Shown here: positions 52,601 through 61,685 of the stretch, in pieces
Position numbering within the stretch: position 1 is the first letter of the stretch
Layout: the number at the start of each line of letters is the position of its first letter
Assembly (NCBI GenBank): GCA_003194525.1
Contig: NBIV01000047.1
Coordinates: forward strand, 278,074-342,073
Direction of reading: 5' to 3'
Length of the DNA stretch: 64,000 nucleotides
Source of the DNA: Gracilariopsis chorda
Lineage: Eukaryota; Rhodophyta; Florideophyceae; Gracilariales; Gracilariaceae
The notes under the pieces: generated by a model
Database searches by the model: none
Seen by the model: the letters and a program-made list of their open reading frames with translations, nothing else
What the model was told of the DNA's origin: nothing
Translations under genes and position numbers: made by a program

Positions 52601-54157
52601 ACCCATTGTGCTCGTGAGCAAGTCAAGCTACGCCGCTATGCGAAGAAATTGACCCTGTTCCCGGCACGGGCTCCGCTAGAATTTGTCGCCATCGATATAC
52701 TCGGTGAGTTCCTTCACACTGCACGTGGTAACAAGTTTCTACTCGTAATAACGGATAGGTTCTCGAAGCTCGTCCGGACTGTACCGTTGAAGAAGATTAC
52801 CGCACGATCCGTGGCAGAAGCATTTGTCCGTCACTGGGTTCTCGTCTACGGTCCACCGGTTAATCTCTTATCCGATAACGGACCGCAGTTCGCCGCGCGT
52901 TTCTTCCAAGATGTTTGTAGAATACTTGACATCAGAAATCTGTTTACAACGACATACCATCCCCAAGCAAATGGGCAGGTGGAACGGTTTAACCGAACGT
53001 TGTTGTCCGCTTTACGTGCGTATGCAGTTGAGCACCCCCGTACATGGGATTTGTACACAGACACCGTGACGTACGCGTACAATACGCAGGTACACAGAGT
53101 AACTGGCTTATCACCCTTCGAGCTGGTGCTCTCACGTCCCCCACCGCCTGTGGCGATTGAGTCGCAGCCAACGCAGGACAAGTACCCGTCAACGGTTGAT
53201 CATTACCTTCGATGGAAGAGTTGGCTCACACGGATGGTCCCGGTCGCGAAATCGTCAATGACGCGAGCGCAACGAGCGTATCAACGAAATTTCGATGCCC
53301 GAGTCCGTCGGCCCCTTCCCTCACTGGAAGCAGGACAGTTCGTCTTCGTCAGGAAGGAATACTACAACCCTGAGAAGGAGAAACGCCACAAACTCTCGCC
53401 CATTGCGGATGGCCCCTACAAGGTCATTTCAGTGAGCCGAGACACAGTTGTACTGGAAGTTGGCGATTCTCATGAACGGTTCAGCGGCGATCGCGTCGTA
53501 CAAGCCCCTAACCCGCATTCGGAAGTTGTACTGGCTCCCGGAATCCCGGACGCTCGACTGATGCCCACTGCAGAAGCAGGTTCCTCGCACCGCGCAATTA
53601 GCGTTGCGCGCCCATCGAGAGGTCTCTCGGACATACCGATTCTGTCGCAGCAATCTTCGGAATCTCCGGTACACGTTCGCTCGCGCTTTACGCCGCGTGT
53701 CGAACCACCGTCAGACGTTGTTTCAGCCCCCGTCGCCGCCCCGGCTCAGGAGGGGGAGGAGGCCAGTCAATCCCGCTTTTCAGCGAAGTCTACACCGCCG
53801 TCGCGAGCTCCTGTAAACTCTCGTGAGGCACGGCAACCTGAAGTAGGGACACCGTACGCTACCGCCGCACGCGTGGAGCTACCTCAGCAGACTGGAAGGA
53901 CCGGCCCCGCCGATGGAAAGCCTCGTGAGCACGCTACGCAGTCACCTCCGTTAAGGGAGCAAACTGCCAACCGCACTCGCGAGACGCTGCAAAGAAAACC
54001 GGACACAGACACTGTGCTGTCATCTCCCGTTGGAGGAATGAACACAGGAAGCCTGGCTCGGAACCCGGACGCTCCGTTGGCCCCCTACTCACCGGCTCCC
54101 GTCGAGAAAGTTGTAAGGACCCCCGCCCCTGCAGCGCAGACTAAGCAAGTCATGTAG
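49625..54157 (+). CDS. gypsy G1 Pol polyprotein
   Basis: 1,510 codons, no internal stop. Domains in order: aspartic protease (LDTGAGPNF, D98); reverse transcriptase with motif A LDANWGYWQ (D511), YLDD at 573-576; RNase H (VDTDASDYQIG, KECLAMVWAL, VNTDHSALRWL); integrase zinc region (HLSHFSKLAAHPGG...CTHCA); integrase core D1024, D1084 and E1120 (35 residues between the last two); GPY/F region at about 1263 (DGPYKVISV). A Pro/Ser-rich tail of about 200 residues follows. The ATG at 49625 overlaps gag in a different phase (relative +1). No chromodomain is inside the frame. Motif A has tryptophan (residue 514) where serine is usual. Confidence 0.93.
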   Translation: MPLRKTEWGSSFREAPESRSSAPEASKPRSPVKILSRQLLTTTDVDSAHLGELRRPWIRCKNHRSPDRVMVMAKRNYKVFADFGLSAQYMVLHLSILDTGAGPNFIVESLLPPEVRSRVRQGPVMDVADANNNPLKTAGTVSLMIRIGNCSMQLEFIVCKTLAAPVILGCDFCDRFVESIRPRAREVELEDGSIIPIVRRSLRRASSKLVPLPAPLQDSSPPKESLKLRVARPISIPPESQAWVSVTAAPRGLRVVQPLTSLYEKYQLALANGVVQVSNEHPFQVLIANFGKKPQYLAKNQVVGTVLPHPTALIPTKVCAADVLGLVQEPDDTPHAKEGEGSHSSVESLSTKDSEKKAVPTSYDKLDPVKELEDLDLGHVPDSHREKLRKMLREFTSMWDGSLGEVSATEHRIDLLPDTRSIAQHPYRAGPKAREEEQFHVDKMLREGVIEPAQSPWASPVVLAPKPDGTWRFCIDYRRLNAATVKDVYPIPRMDEYIDSLGEATVFSTLDANWGYWQVPVRPEDRDKTAFVCHSGLYRFKRMPFGLTNAPATFQRVLDILLACFKWRSCLVYLDDIIVFSNNLDDHLEHVREIMTTLRDAGVTLKLRKCEFFTESVKYLGHVIRPGRLLIQEARVKSLKEAKHPRTQTELRSFLGLCNVYRRFIPSFAKIAGPLNDLLRKGQPPKLGPLNPAHVEAFNSLKEAVTSAPILSLPKDGLPYTVDTDASDYQIGCALFQTTPDGERKPIGFWSRTLNVHERNYSVPEKECLAMVWALQTLRPYLMGTRFTVNTDHSALRWLMSVTEPSGRLMRWRLRLAEFDYKVAYKEGSLNTQADALSRLGTEAETLTVDDDNIPCFLLEEKLRYDLVSDDIADDLLLADGDEPDTGSFAPITPEEMIREQYGDPFCTKIRAQLNGGANIPFGVDSQGYLVRTVCSSSQIVVPHSLQSRVLHLSHFSKLAAHPGGRRLYTTLRRHFYWPALALDCYAIVRSCTHCAREQVKLRRYAKKLTLFPARAPLEFVAIDILGEFLHTARGNKFLLVITDRFSKLVRTVPLKKITARSVAEAFVRHWVLVYGPPVNLLSDNGPQFAARFFQDVCRILDIRNLFTTTYHPQANGQVERFNRTLLSALRAYAVEHPRTWDLYTDTVTYAYNTQVHRVTGLSPFELVLSRPPPPVAIESQPTQDKYPSTVDHYLRWKSWLTRMVPVAKSSMTRAQRAYQRNFDARVRRPLPSLEAGQFVFVRKEYYNPEKEKRHKLSPIADGPYKVISVSRDTVVLEVGDSHERFSGDRVVQAPNPHSEVVLAPGIPDARLMPTAEAGSSHRAISVARPSRGLSDIPILSQQSSESPVHVRSRFTPRVEPPSDVVSAPVAAPAQEGEEASQSRFSAKSTPPSRAPVNSREARQPEVGTPYATAARVELPQQTGRTGPADGKPREHATQSPPLREQTANRTRETLQRKPDTDTVLSSPVGGMNTGSLARNPDAPLAPYSPAPVEKVVRTPAPAAQTKQVM

Positions 54158-54310
54158 TGCAATACATTCCCGCGTACGGGCGATGGTGAAACTCATATCT
54201 GAGGTGTACTCGGTGCGAGCGATGAAGCGGGATGCATGAATTTTAGCCCCCGTTTACCGGGCTAATTAGCGGTCGGGTTACCCAGGGTGGTTATGGGAAC
54301 ATTCATATTT
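54158..54310. other. 3' remnant of G1 between pol and the next LTR
   Basis: 153 bases with no purine-rich tract directly before 54311, which is expected before a true 3' LTR. This suggests the LTR that follows belongs to G2. Confidence 0.5.
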
Positions 54311-55075
54311 TGTGGTACTTGCCCGGCAAGGGTGGTGGACACGTGGCTACAGCCCCGGCCAGGAGGCCCAAAACGGCTACTTGTTTTAGTATAGTTTAGG
54401 GGTTAATTTTACTTAGGCTAGTGCACTACCTACTGTACTGCACTGAGCTAGTACTTGAGCGTCGGCCGCACGGCGGCGAGCTCACCAAGAAAAGTAACAA
54501 GAGTTCGGCTCTGACTCTATTCGCCATGCGAAGTGTCTAACTCCTCGCGGAGGTACACCGCTTGCCCGATAGTTTCACCCGACTCGCACCACCGAGGAGA
54601 CCGTGCTCGTCGTACCCAGTGGGTTGTGACCACTCGTGGTATTCGTTGTTGTCGTGTGACCGCCCGTACAGGCCCTATCTCCGCCCCAGTTTTGGGTATT
54701 GATATTACCGACGTGTGTCGTGAGACCGTGAGACCATCCCTTCCCCTCATATCCCCTAACCACCGCGCGGTGCGTGTTCGTGTGTGTGTATCGGCACCCC
54801 CCTCCGGGGTCTGTTCCCGCTTTCCGCACGCCCCCGTCGGGTGGTCCCTTTCCCTCTTTTGTTCCCCTGTTCGCAGGCTACTTCCGGACCAGCCGTGGTT
54901 CCGACCCGTTCTAACCCCTAAACCTCCGAGGTACATCCAGGCTCCCGACGGAGTTACACCCGTCATACGGGACACGGAGGGCTCTACCCAGCTGGGCCTA
55001 CCTCTCCAAGAGAGCAAGGCTTCGAGCTGCCTTGGGTGCCTTTCCCACACCGGGATTGCACCACAAGTGGTCTCC
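54311..55075 (+). repeat. 5' LTR of G2
   Basis: About 765 bp, TGTGGTACTTGCCC...GCACCACA. The start is set by alignment to the G1 and solo LTRs. A pyrimidine/GC-rich middle gives a long spurious frame (54533-55381) that was rejected. Confidence 0.68.
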
Positions 55076-55077
55076 CG

Positions 55078-55095
55078 ACCTAGAACGGGTTTGGC
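55078..55095 (+). other. primer binding site of G2
   Basis: TGGTCTCCCGACCTAGAA, two bases after the LTR end and identical to the G1 site at 47275-47292. Confidence 0.75.
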
Positions 55096-55308
55096 TTTCA
55101 AGCCGGCCTGTCGGAAGTCCGCTTCCCCTTTTCCCTTCTTTTCCCTTTTATCCCTTTTTGCTCATTCGTTGAGATTCTCAAGCCGTGGGACTGGTGAAGT
55201 AAGCCGTGGACGGCTATCTGCAGTATGCTACCCACAGCTCCGAGTTCCCCCAGGAATGGTCCGCAACGGAACGCCGCAGCGGCGAGATCACGAAGGTCCG
55301 TTCCGTAA

Positions 55309-57267
55309 CAACTACTTACCAATGCCGTCGGTCTGGAATCCCAAGGAATCCCATCGGCAACCTCGGTGCCTCGAGCCGTGACAGCTGTGGCCACTACGCC
55401 ACCTCCGGTGGTCGAAACGCCGTCGGCTGTCCCCCCGAGACCCGGGTCGCCTAAGTACCATCTCCTCGAGTCGAGAATCGACATTGCCAATGTGGCCCAC
55501 GCCTCCCTCTCGCAGCAAGTTACCGAGTTGGAACGGCGATGGAGTGACTCCCTGGCTCGGGATTATTCGGGAGATATTCGTCTCCTGAGAGCTGATGTGA
55601 ATTCCATTCTGGAGTGTCTGGGTACTCCGGCTGCCTTCGTAGAAGGATATCGGGAGTTCGTGGAGGAAGTTAAAACCCATATGATGCGGGTAACCGGACG
55701 TATGGACACGCTGGAAGCGTTGCTCAGAGAAGACCTGAACGCTCCGAGACAGGAGGAAGTGAAGGTGATCTCAACCCAACACCGCTCCAGTCACCTCCCC
55801 CGTCACCCTGGAAAGAGAGTTCATCGTTATGAAGTTTCGCCAAGTTCTGACTCGGAAACAAGTTCGAGTAGCTCGTCTTCGAGATCATCGTGTGAAGGGA
55901 GAGGCCGCCGTCGCGGAGAAGAACCTAGTTCGAGAGCTACCTACACCTCCCATGGAGCAATCCGTGCGCGGGAGAAAGGTCGCCGTCATTTCGGCTTGAA
56001 GGAATTGAAACCGACGAATCCCCTTTACAGGAAGCTGTTGTCCTATCGTTATTACCGATTGGAAGACTCTTCGGGCACTCGAAGTTCGAGAGACACCGGT
56101 CGGGTGAAGGATCTCATACGTCGTATGAATGTGACGATGCTTAAGCAGAAGTTCTCCGGTGAAGATCCGATCCTCGTGTTGGATTTTCTGGCCCGCTTTG
56201 TGCAGGAAGCAGACGTACTCGAAATGAGTGAGGCGCAGGCATACGTTGCGTTGCCCTACTTTCTTTCAGGAATGGCTGAAGATCAGTACAACTCGGTCAG
56301 GGGTTCGTCCAGGGCCTCAGAAGGAGGTGTTACGTGCTGGCCCGAGGCTGTACACTACCTGCTCAGGTCGTACGCGACGGGAACTGCAATCAGTCAAGCC
56401 ATCGTGGCGGTTCGCGATACGAAACAGAAGCCTGGTGAAACGGAAACGTCGTATTCAACTCGCTTGAATAAAGCGTTTCATCGTTGTGGAAATGTGTTTA
56501 CCGCTTTTGAGCGTTGCTCCATGCTGGTGGATGGTTTAGATCCTGGTATCAGGGCACTGGTGTCCCGCTACAGGGAAGAGAAGCGCAAGGCGACGTATCT
56601 GGAACTGGTCCAGTACGCGCAGGCTGAGGGTGACACCCTCAGAGCGAGAGACCCGAGGCGTCGGTCGTCGAAGGCTCTCTTCGTCGAGAACGAGGCTTCC
56701 TCGGCATCTCTCCCTAACCCGGGACCACCTTCCGGATTTGCGGATAACATCCAGTATCTTGGCAGTCTTGAACAGTCGTTGGCAACCTCGGAACTGCCGT
56801 CCACGGTTACACCCCCCGTGGTAGATCCGGCCTTTTACGCAAGCCCCGGTCGGGTTCCCCCAGCCCCGCTAGCCTACGCGTCGAGCGCCACAAGACACTC
56901 CCGCCCGGGATGGTCCAACCCGAAGCAACTAGCATTCCAACCACAACACCCTCAGCACCGCGGAATGATGTCCCACGCCACCGGAACACGTTCAGCCCCG
57001 CTGATTTGCTACATTTGTTACCTTGAAGGTCATACTGCGTCGCAGTGTACCCTCCCCATTCGCGAGATGTGGAAGATCGTGGGAAATTATGAGAATCTCC
57101 CACCGGAGCATAAGGCTCGTGTCCCGAGTAATTCGTATGAAGACGCAAAGGCTGCGGTCCACAATGCTCAAGCTCGAGAAGCCGCGAAAACCGCGAACGG
57201 TAACAACCCTAACCTTTCGGAACGGGCTCAGCCGCACCCAGCGGTCGATTCGGTCCCGAAAAACTAA
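55309..57267 (+). CDS. gypsy G2 Gag (capsid-nucleocapsid)
   Basis: The main frame is open from 55309 to a TAA at 57265-57267. A plausible ATG in the same frame lies at 55225, but TAA at 55306-55308 interrupts it after 27 codons, so either the start is nonstandard or this copy carries a stop. Features match G1 Gag: helical coiled-coil start (ESRIDIANVAHASLSQQVTE), acidic/Ser linker (SSSSSSRSSCEGR), capsid-like core (EDPILVLDFLARFVQEAD, RGSSRASEGGVTCWPEAV), and zinc knuckle CYICYLEGHTASQC near 57008. It is followed by pol with two bases between the frames. Confidence 0.82.
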   Translation, partial: QLLTNAVGLESQGIPSATSVPRAVTAVATTPPPVVETPSAVPPRPGSPKYHLLESRIDIANVAHASLSQQVTELERRWSDSLARDYSGDIRLLRADVNSILECLGTPAAFVEGYREFVEEVKTHMMRVTGRMDTLEALLREDLNAPRQEEVKVISTQHRSSHLPRHPGKRVHRYEVSPSSDSETSSSSSSSRSSCEGRGRRRGEEPSSRATYTSHGAIRAREKGRRHFGLKELKPTNPLYRKLLSYRYYRLEDSSGTRSSRDTGRVKDLIRRMNVTMLKQKFSGEDPILVLDFLARFVQEADVLEMSEAQAYVALPYFLSGMAEDQYNSVRGSSRASEGGVTCWPEAVHYLLRSYATGTAISQAIVAVRDTKQKPGETETSYSTRLNKAFHRCGNVFTAFERCSMLVDGLDPGIRALVSRYREEKRKATYLELVQYAQAEGDTLRARDPRRRSSKALFVENEASSASLPNPGPPSGFADNIQYLGSLEQSLATSELPSTVTPPVVDPAFYASPGRVPPAPLAYASSATRHSRPGWSNPKQLAFQPQHPQHRGMMSHATGTRSAPLICYICYLEGHTASQCTLPIREMWKIVGNYENLPPEHKARVPSNSYEDAKAAVHNAQAREAAKTANGNNPNLSERAQPHPAVDSVPKN

Positions 57268-57269
57268 TC

Positions 57270-60200
57270 TTGGGAGTCTCCCCCACGGGAGGGGTGTCTT
57301 CCAAGCCGAAGTTGGAGACGCCTGAGGCGCCACCGCTTCGCTCCCCTGCCAAAATCCTTACGAGGAAACTGGCTCAAGAAGACGTGAGCTCGGACCACTT
57401 AGTGGCTCTGCGTCGTCCGTGGATACGGTCCCGTAACCTCCGCATCCCGGATCGAGTTTTGGTAATGGCCAAGAGGAACTATAAAGTTTATAGTGACCTC
57501 GGTCTCTCTAACCAGTTCATGGTTCGTCAGTTATCTGTCCTGGATACAGGTGCCGCTCCGAACCTGATCAATATCGGGATTATTCCACCCGCCATGCGGA
57601 AATGCATTCGCATTGGTCCAAGTCTGGATCTGGCGGACGCTAATAACAACCCGCTCCAGACTCTTGGAACAATTCCTCTGGTACTCAGACTAGGCACCTA
57701 CGTGGTAAAGTTGGACTTCATCGTATGCGATTCTCTTGCTGCACCGGTCATCCTCGGTTGTGATTTCTGTGACCGCTTCGTGGAAGCTATCCGCCCTCGC
57801 TCCAGATCCGTAGAATTGGCCAACGGTTCGACCATCCCGATTGTACGGAAGCCCTTGCGACACGCCTCCCGTAAACGGGTACCTTTACCTGCTGCTCAGG
57901 AAGCGTCCAATGTGGATCGAGCATCTACGAAGATTCGCGTCGCGGAACCAGTTTCGATCCCGAAGGAATCTCAGGTGTGGGTCTCAGTAACATCCAAACA
58001 CCACGGGTTGCAGGTTGTTCAACCGCTCCCCTCGCTCTACGAACAGCGCCGTCTCGCATTAGCAAATGGGATCGTATCCGTCGAGCCGGACAAACCCTTT
58101 AAGGTTCTCGTTGCTAACCTCGGAACTACCACTCAGTGGTTGGTTAAAAACCAGGTCCTGGGCAACATGCTTCCGCATCCGTTGGCTATCCTTCCTACAA
58201 AGATTCCGATATCCGACGTTCTCGGAATACAAGACCCTAAGGAGGGGGAGGAGGTCCCGTTCGTTCCGTTGGATTCCGCCCGGGAAAGTTCAGATTCGAC
58301 TGTCGAAGAAGCTCAGAAGAGCACGACTTCAGCATCGGCAGATACTGCGTTAGACCCAGAACAGGCTTTGGATAAGTTGGACCTGGATCACATTAATGAA
58401 TCTCATCGTGAGAAGTTTCGTGACATGCTCAGGGACTTTACCGCCATGTGGGACGGTTCCCTGGGGACGATAGGGGTAACCGAACATCGGATTGATTTGT
58501 TGCCGGATACACGGCCTATTGCACAGCACCCGTATCGGGCAGGCCCTAAAGCAAGGGGGGAAGAGAAATCTCAGGTGGAGAAGATGCTGCGAGCTGGAGT
58601 TATCGAAGCAGCACAATCCCCTTGGGCTTCTCCTGTTGTCCTTGTTCCGAAAGCCGATGGATCATGGCGTTTCTGTGTGGATTACCGCCGCCTGAATGCG
58701 GTTACTGTCAAGGACGTCTATCCGATTCCACGAATGGACGAGTACATTGACTCCCTGGGGAGCGCAACGGTGTTCACTACCCTCGATGCCAATTCGGGAT
58801 ACTGGCAGGTCCCTATTAGGAAAGAAGATCGTGATAAGACCGCGTTTGTGTGCCATCAAGGACTATATCGCTTTAAGCGAATGCCGTTTGGACTAACGAA
58901 TGCCCCAGCTACATTCCAACGGGCAATCGATATCCTCTTGGCGAGGTTCAAATGGACCAGCTGTCTGGTATACTTGGACGACATTATAGTGTTCTCCAAT
59001 AACTTGGACGATCACCTGTCCCATGTCCGGGAAGTCTTGACAGTGCTCCGCAACGCAGGCATCACCCTGAAGCTGGGAAAGTGTGAGTTCTGCGCCGATT
59101 CGGTAAAATATCTGGGGCACATCATCCGCCCCGGACAGCTTTCAATCGATGAAGCAAGAGTGAAATCACTTCGAGAGGCGAAACATCCGACTAATCAAAC
59201 GGAGCTTCGATCCTTCCTAGGACTTTGCAATGTATATCGCCGATTCGTCCCGAACTTCGCCGACTTGTCAGCACCGCTTAACGCACTCCTCCGGAAAGGA
59301 CAACCCACCGAACTGGACGTCTTTGACGAGGCTGAGTCGTCAGCATTCTCGTCTCTTGTCGACGCTGTAACGTCCCCGCCAGTTCTGGCCTTACCGCACC
59401 CGGACTTACCCTTCGAAGTGGATACTGACTCAAGTGCCCACCAGGTGGGTTGTGCGTTGTTTCAAGTCACGGAAGAAGGAGAAAGACATCCGATCGGATA
59501 TTGGTCACGTTCGTTGAACGTTCACGAGCGCAACTACTCGGTGTCCGAGAAGGAGTGTCTTGCTGTTGTTTGGGCGTTGGCAACGCTTCGCCCATACCTT
59601 ATGGGTAACCATTTCAAGGTTCACACCGATCACTCGGCTCTCCGTTGGCTACTCGAAATTCGAGAACCGTCGGGCCGCCTCATGCGTTGGCGTCTCCGAC
59701 TCTCGGAATTTACATTTGATGTCCTCTACAAGAAGGGATCCCTGAATACTCAGGCTGACGCCCTATCGCGCTTAGGAACATCAGCGGAAACCGAACCGGT
59801 CGACGATCTGGAAATACCATGTTTCATGGCACAATCCCCGGAGGGAACGGAAGAAGACGACCCAGACGTGAATGGGGATGACATCTGTGACGATATTCTG
59901 GCTGCAAACCCTACGGATCCTCCGGATGACCAGGTTGTTCCCATATCCCCTGAGGAAATGATCCGTGAACAACAGCAGGATCCTTTCTGTGCCCAGATTC
60001 GTGCCCGTCTTAACGGGGGCGCACAGATACCCTTTGCGGTGAACGATCGAGGCTACCTAGTCAGGTTGCTGACACGGGCCCCACAGATCGTTGTACCTCA
60101 CACGCTGCAGCAGCGCGTCTTGCATCTATCGCATTACGCGAAGTTGGGTGCACATCCCGGCGGGAGGAAACTATACCTGACCCTTCGCAGGGACTTCTAT

Positions 60201-61685
60201 TGGCCTGCTATGGCATTTGACTGCTATGCAGTTCGCCGCTCGTGCGTGGAATGTGCGAAGAATAATGTGAAACTTCGGAAGTACTCGAAGAAGTTAACAC
60301 TATTCCCGGCACGGGCGCCACTCGAATATGTCGCTATTGATATCTTGGGCGAGCTTGTCAAAACCAAACGTGGTTACAAGTATCTTCTCGTCATTACTGA
60401 CCGCTTCTCAAAGTTGGTGAGAACAGTACCGCTTAAACGGATTACCGCGGACGTGGTTGCGCGTGCGTTCGTAACCCACTGGGTCTTTACTTACGGCCCG
60501 CCGGTACACCTACTCTCCGACAACGGATCTCAATTCACCTCAAAGTTCTTTCAGGACGTATGTAGAATCTTGGGAATCAAGAATATGTTTACTACCACCT
60601 ACCACCCGCAGTGTAACGGACAAGTGGAACGATTCAATCGTACTATGCTCAACGCACTGCGCGCGTATGTCGCGGATCACCCCATGGAATGGGACTTGTA
60701 CACGGACGCTATTACGTACGCGTATAACACCCAGGTACACCGGGTCACGACCCTCGCTCCATTTGAGCTGGTCCTGTCTCGGATTCCACCACCCATGGCT
60801 ATTGAAGCGCAACCGAACGTCTCGGGGTACCCTTCACCAAGGTTATATCGAGATTCCTGGAAGGAATGGTTGAAGAACATGGTCCCTACCGCCCGAAAGG
60901 CTATGGGAAAAGCCCAGGAGGCATACAAACAGAACTTCGACGCGAAGATTCGTTCCCCGATACCCCAGGTCTCGGAAGGGGATTCTGTCTTCCTGCGAAA
61001 GGAATATTATAATCCCGAAAAGGAGAAGCGCCACAAGTTGTCACCGATAGTGAATGGACCCTATCGGGTGGTTTCCGTCGCCGACGACACAGTCGTACTG
61101 GACATCGATAACCAGTTCGAACGCGTCTCACGCGACCGCGTAGCCCACGCGCCTGCGCCCCCTGAGGGCTCATCACCGCTCGTGACAATCCCGGAGGATG
61201 ACCTCGTAACTCGGCCAACGGATAATCTGCTTCCGTCCCGCCCACCCGTCTTACCGCACCCGAAACGGGGACTCTCGGATCTTCCAATTGCCGATCAACC
61301 GGTTGGGCGCGCCGCGCGTATCGTGCAACGCACGCTTGACCCCAAACGCCTAACCGTTACTCCGCCCGCGGAGGTCCTTCATCCTGAACCCACCGCCCTC
61401 TCACCTAAGGAGGGGGAGGAACGGGAATCGATCGCGCCATCGCGGAAGGAAGCTCCGGCGTCGGACGGTGTCCCGTTTCATACGGCATCGTCGGATGAGC
61501 ACCCCCAGAGCAGGGAGGAGTTGAACGCATCTCGAAGCGAGAAGGCCGTCTCCGCGGACCCGGATGCACTCCTGTCGAGCGAGTCGCTGGGTAGCGAAGG
61601 AGGAAGTAGTGAACCGGACTCGGTGTGGTCACTAATGTGGCGAATGATATCTCCGAGCACGGAGCACATACAACCTCGGTCATAA
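57270..61685 (+). CDS. gypsy G2 Pol polyprotein
   Basis: 1,471 codons from the first possible start, a TTG at 57270; there is no ATG near the start, so it is probably made as a Gag-Pol fusion by frameshifting (relative -1 to gag, unlike G1 at relative +1). Domains: protease LDTGAAPNL; RT with LDANSGYWQ and YLDD; RNase H (VDTDSSAHQVG, KECLAVVWAL, VHTDHSALRWL); integrase zinc finger (HYAKLGAHPGG...CVECAK), DILGEL, SDNGSQFTSKFF and ERFNRTML for the D,D-35-E triad; GPYRVVSV. The tail is acidic and Ser-rich and lacks a chromodomain. All catalytic residues are present. Confidence 0.93.
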   Translation: MGVSPTGGVSSKPKLETPEAPPLRSPAKILTRKLAQEDVSSDHLVALRRPWIRSRNLRIPDRVLVMAKRNYKVYSDLGLSNQFMVRQLSVLDTGAAPNLINIGIIPPAMRKCIRIGPSLDLADANNNPLQTLGTIPLVLRLGTYVVKLDFIVCDSLAAPVILGCDFCDRFVEAIRPRSRSVELANGSTIPIVRKPLRHASRKRVPLPAAQEASNVDRASTKIRVAEPVSIPKESQVWVSVTSKHHGLQVVQPLPSLYEQRRLALANGIVSVEPDKPFKVLVANLGTTTQWLVKNQVLGNMLPHPLAILPTKIPISDVLGIQDPKEGEEVPFVPLDSARESSDSTVEEAQKSTTSASADTALDPEQALDKLDLDHINESHREKFRDMLRDFTAMWDGSLGTIGVTEHRIDLLPDTRPIAQHPYRAGPKARGEEKSQVEKMLRAGVIEAAQSPWASPVVLVPKADGSWRFCVDYRRLNAVTVKDVYPIPRMDEYIDSLGSATVFTTLDANSGYWQVPIRKEDRDKTAFVCHQGLYRFKRMPFGLTNAPATFQRAIDILLARFKWTSCLVYLDDIIVFSNNLDDHLSHVREVLTVLRNAGITLKLGKCEFCADSVKYLGHIIRPGQLSIDEARVKSLREAKHPTNQTELRSFLGLCNVYRRFVPNFADLSAPLNALLRKGQPTELDVFDEAESSAFSSLVDAVTSPPVLALPHPDLPFEVDTDSSAHQVGCALFQVTEEGERHPIGYWSRSLNVHERNYSVSEKECLAVVWALATLRPYLMGNHFKVHTDHSALRWLLEIREPSGRLMRWRLRLSEFTFDVLYKKGSLNTQADALSRLGTSAETEPVDDLEIPCFMAQSPEGTEEDDPDVNGDDICDDILAANPTDPPDDQVVPISPEEMIREQQQDPFCAQIRARLNGGAQIPFAVNDRGYLVRLLTRAPQIVVPHTLQQRVLHLSHYAKLGAHPGGRKLYLTLRRDFYWPAMAFDCYAVRRSCVECAKNNVKLRKYSKKLTLFPARAPLEYVAIDILGELVKTKRGYKYLLVITDRFSKLVRTVPLKRITADVVARAFVTHWVFTYGPPVHLLSDNGSQFTSKFFQDVCRILGIKNMFTTTYHPQCNGQVERFNRTMLNALRAYVADHPMEWDLYTDAITYAYNTQVHRVTTLAPFELVLSRIPPPMAIEAQPNVSGYPSPRLYRDSWKEWLKNMVPTARKAMGKAQEAYKQNFDAKIRSPIPQVSEGDSVFLRKEYYNPEKEKRHKLSPIVNGPYRVVSVADDTVVLDIDNQFERVSRDRVAHAPAPPEGSSPLVTIPEDDLVTRPTDNLLPSRPPVLPHPKRGLSDLPIADQPVGRAARIVQRTLDPKRLTVTPPAEVLHPEPTALSPKEGEERESIAPSRKEAPASDGVPFHTASSDEHPQSREELNASRSEKAVSADPDALLSSESLGSEGGSSEPDSVWSLMWRMISPSTEHIQPRS

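Larger units (their letters stand above)
46631..54310 (+). mobile_element. Ty3/gypsy retrotransposon G1, 3' LTR not found
   Basis: Plus-strand element: 5' LTR (46631-47271), primer site (47275), leader, gag (47552-49644), pol (49625-54157), about 150 bases of 3' sequence, then the LTR of a second element. Its own 3' LTR is not seen in the window. Pol is uninterrupted, so the element is comparatively young, but the 5' part of gag has a frame break. The LTR family is shared with the solo LTR at 32490-33247. Confidence 0.88.
54311..61685 (+). mobile_element. Ty3/gypsy retrotransposon G2, 3' LTR not found
   Basis: Plus-strand element: 5' LTR (54311-55075), primer site, leader, gag (55225-57267), pol (57270-61685). 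The layout and proteins match G1, but LTR and coding sequence are clearly diverged, so it is a related family member rather than a recent tandem copy of G1. The 3' end is not resolved: sequence after 61685 shows no LTR like 54311-55075 within the window. Confidence 0.88.

Noticed and set aside
54311-55075. LTR at this position as the 3' LTR of G1
   Set aside because: No purine-rich tract precedes it, its sequence differs from the G1 5' LTR, and it has a primer site and gag directly after it.
54533-55381. 282-codon open frame within the G2 LTR and leader
   Set aside because: It spans LTR, primer site and leader with no protein-like motif; GC-rich sequence gives long chance frames.
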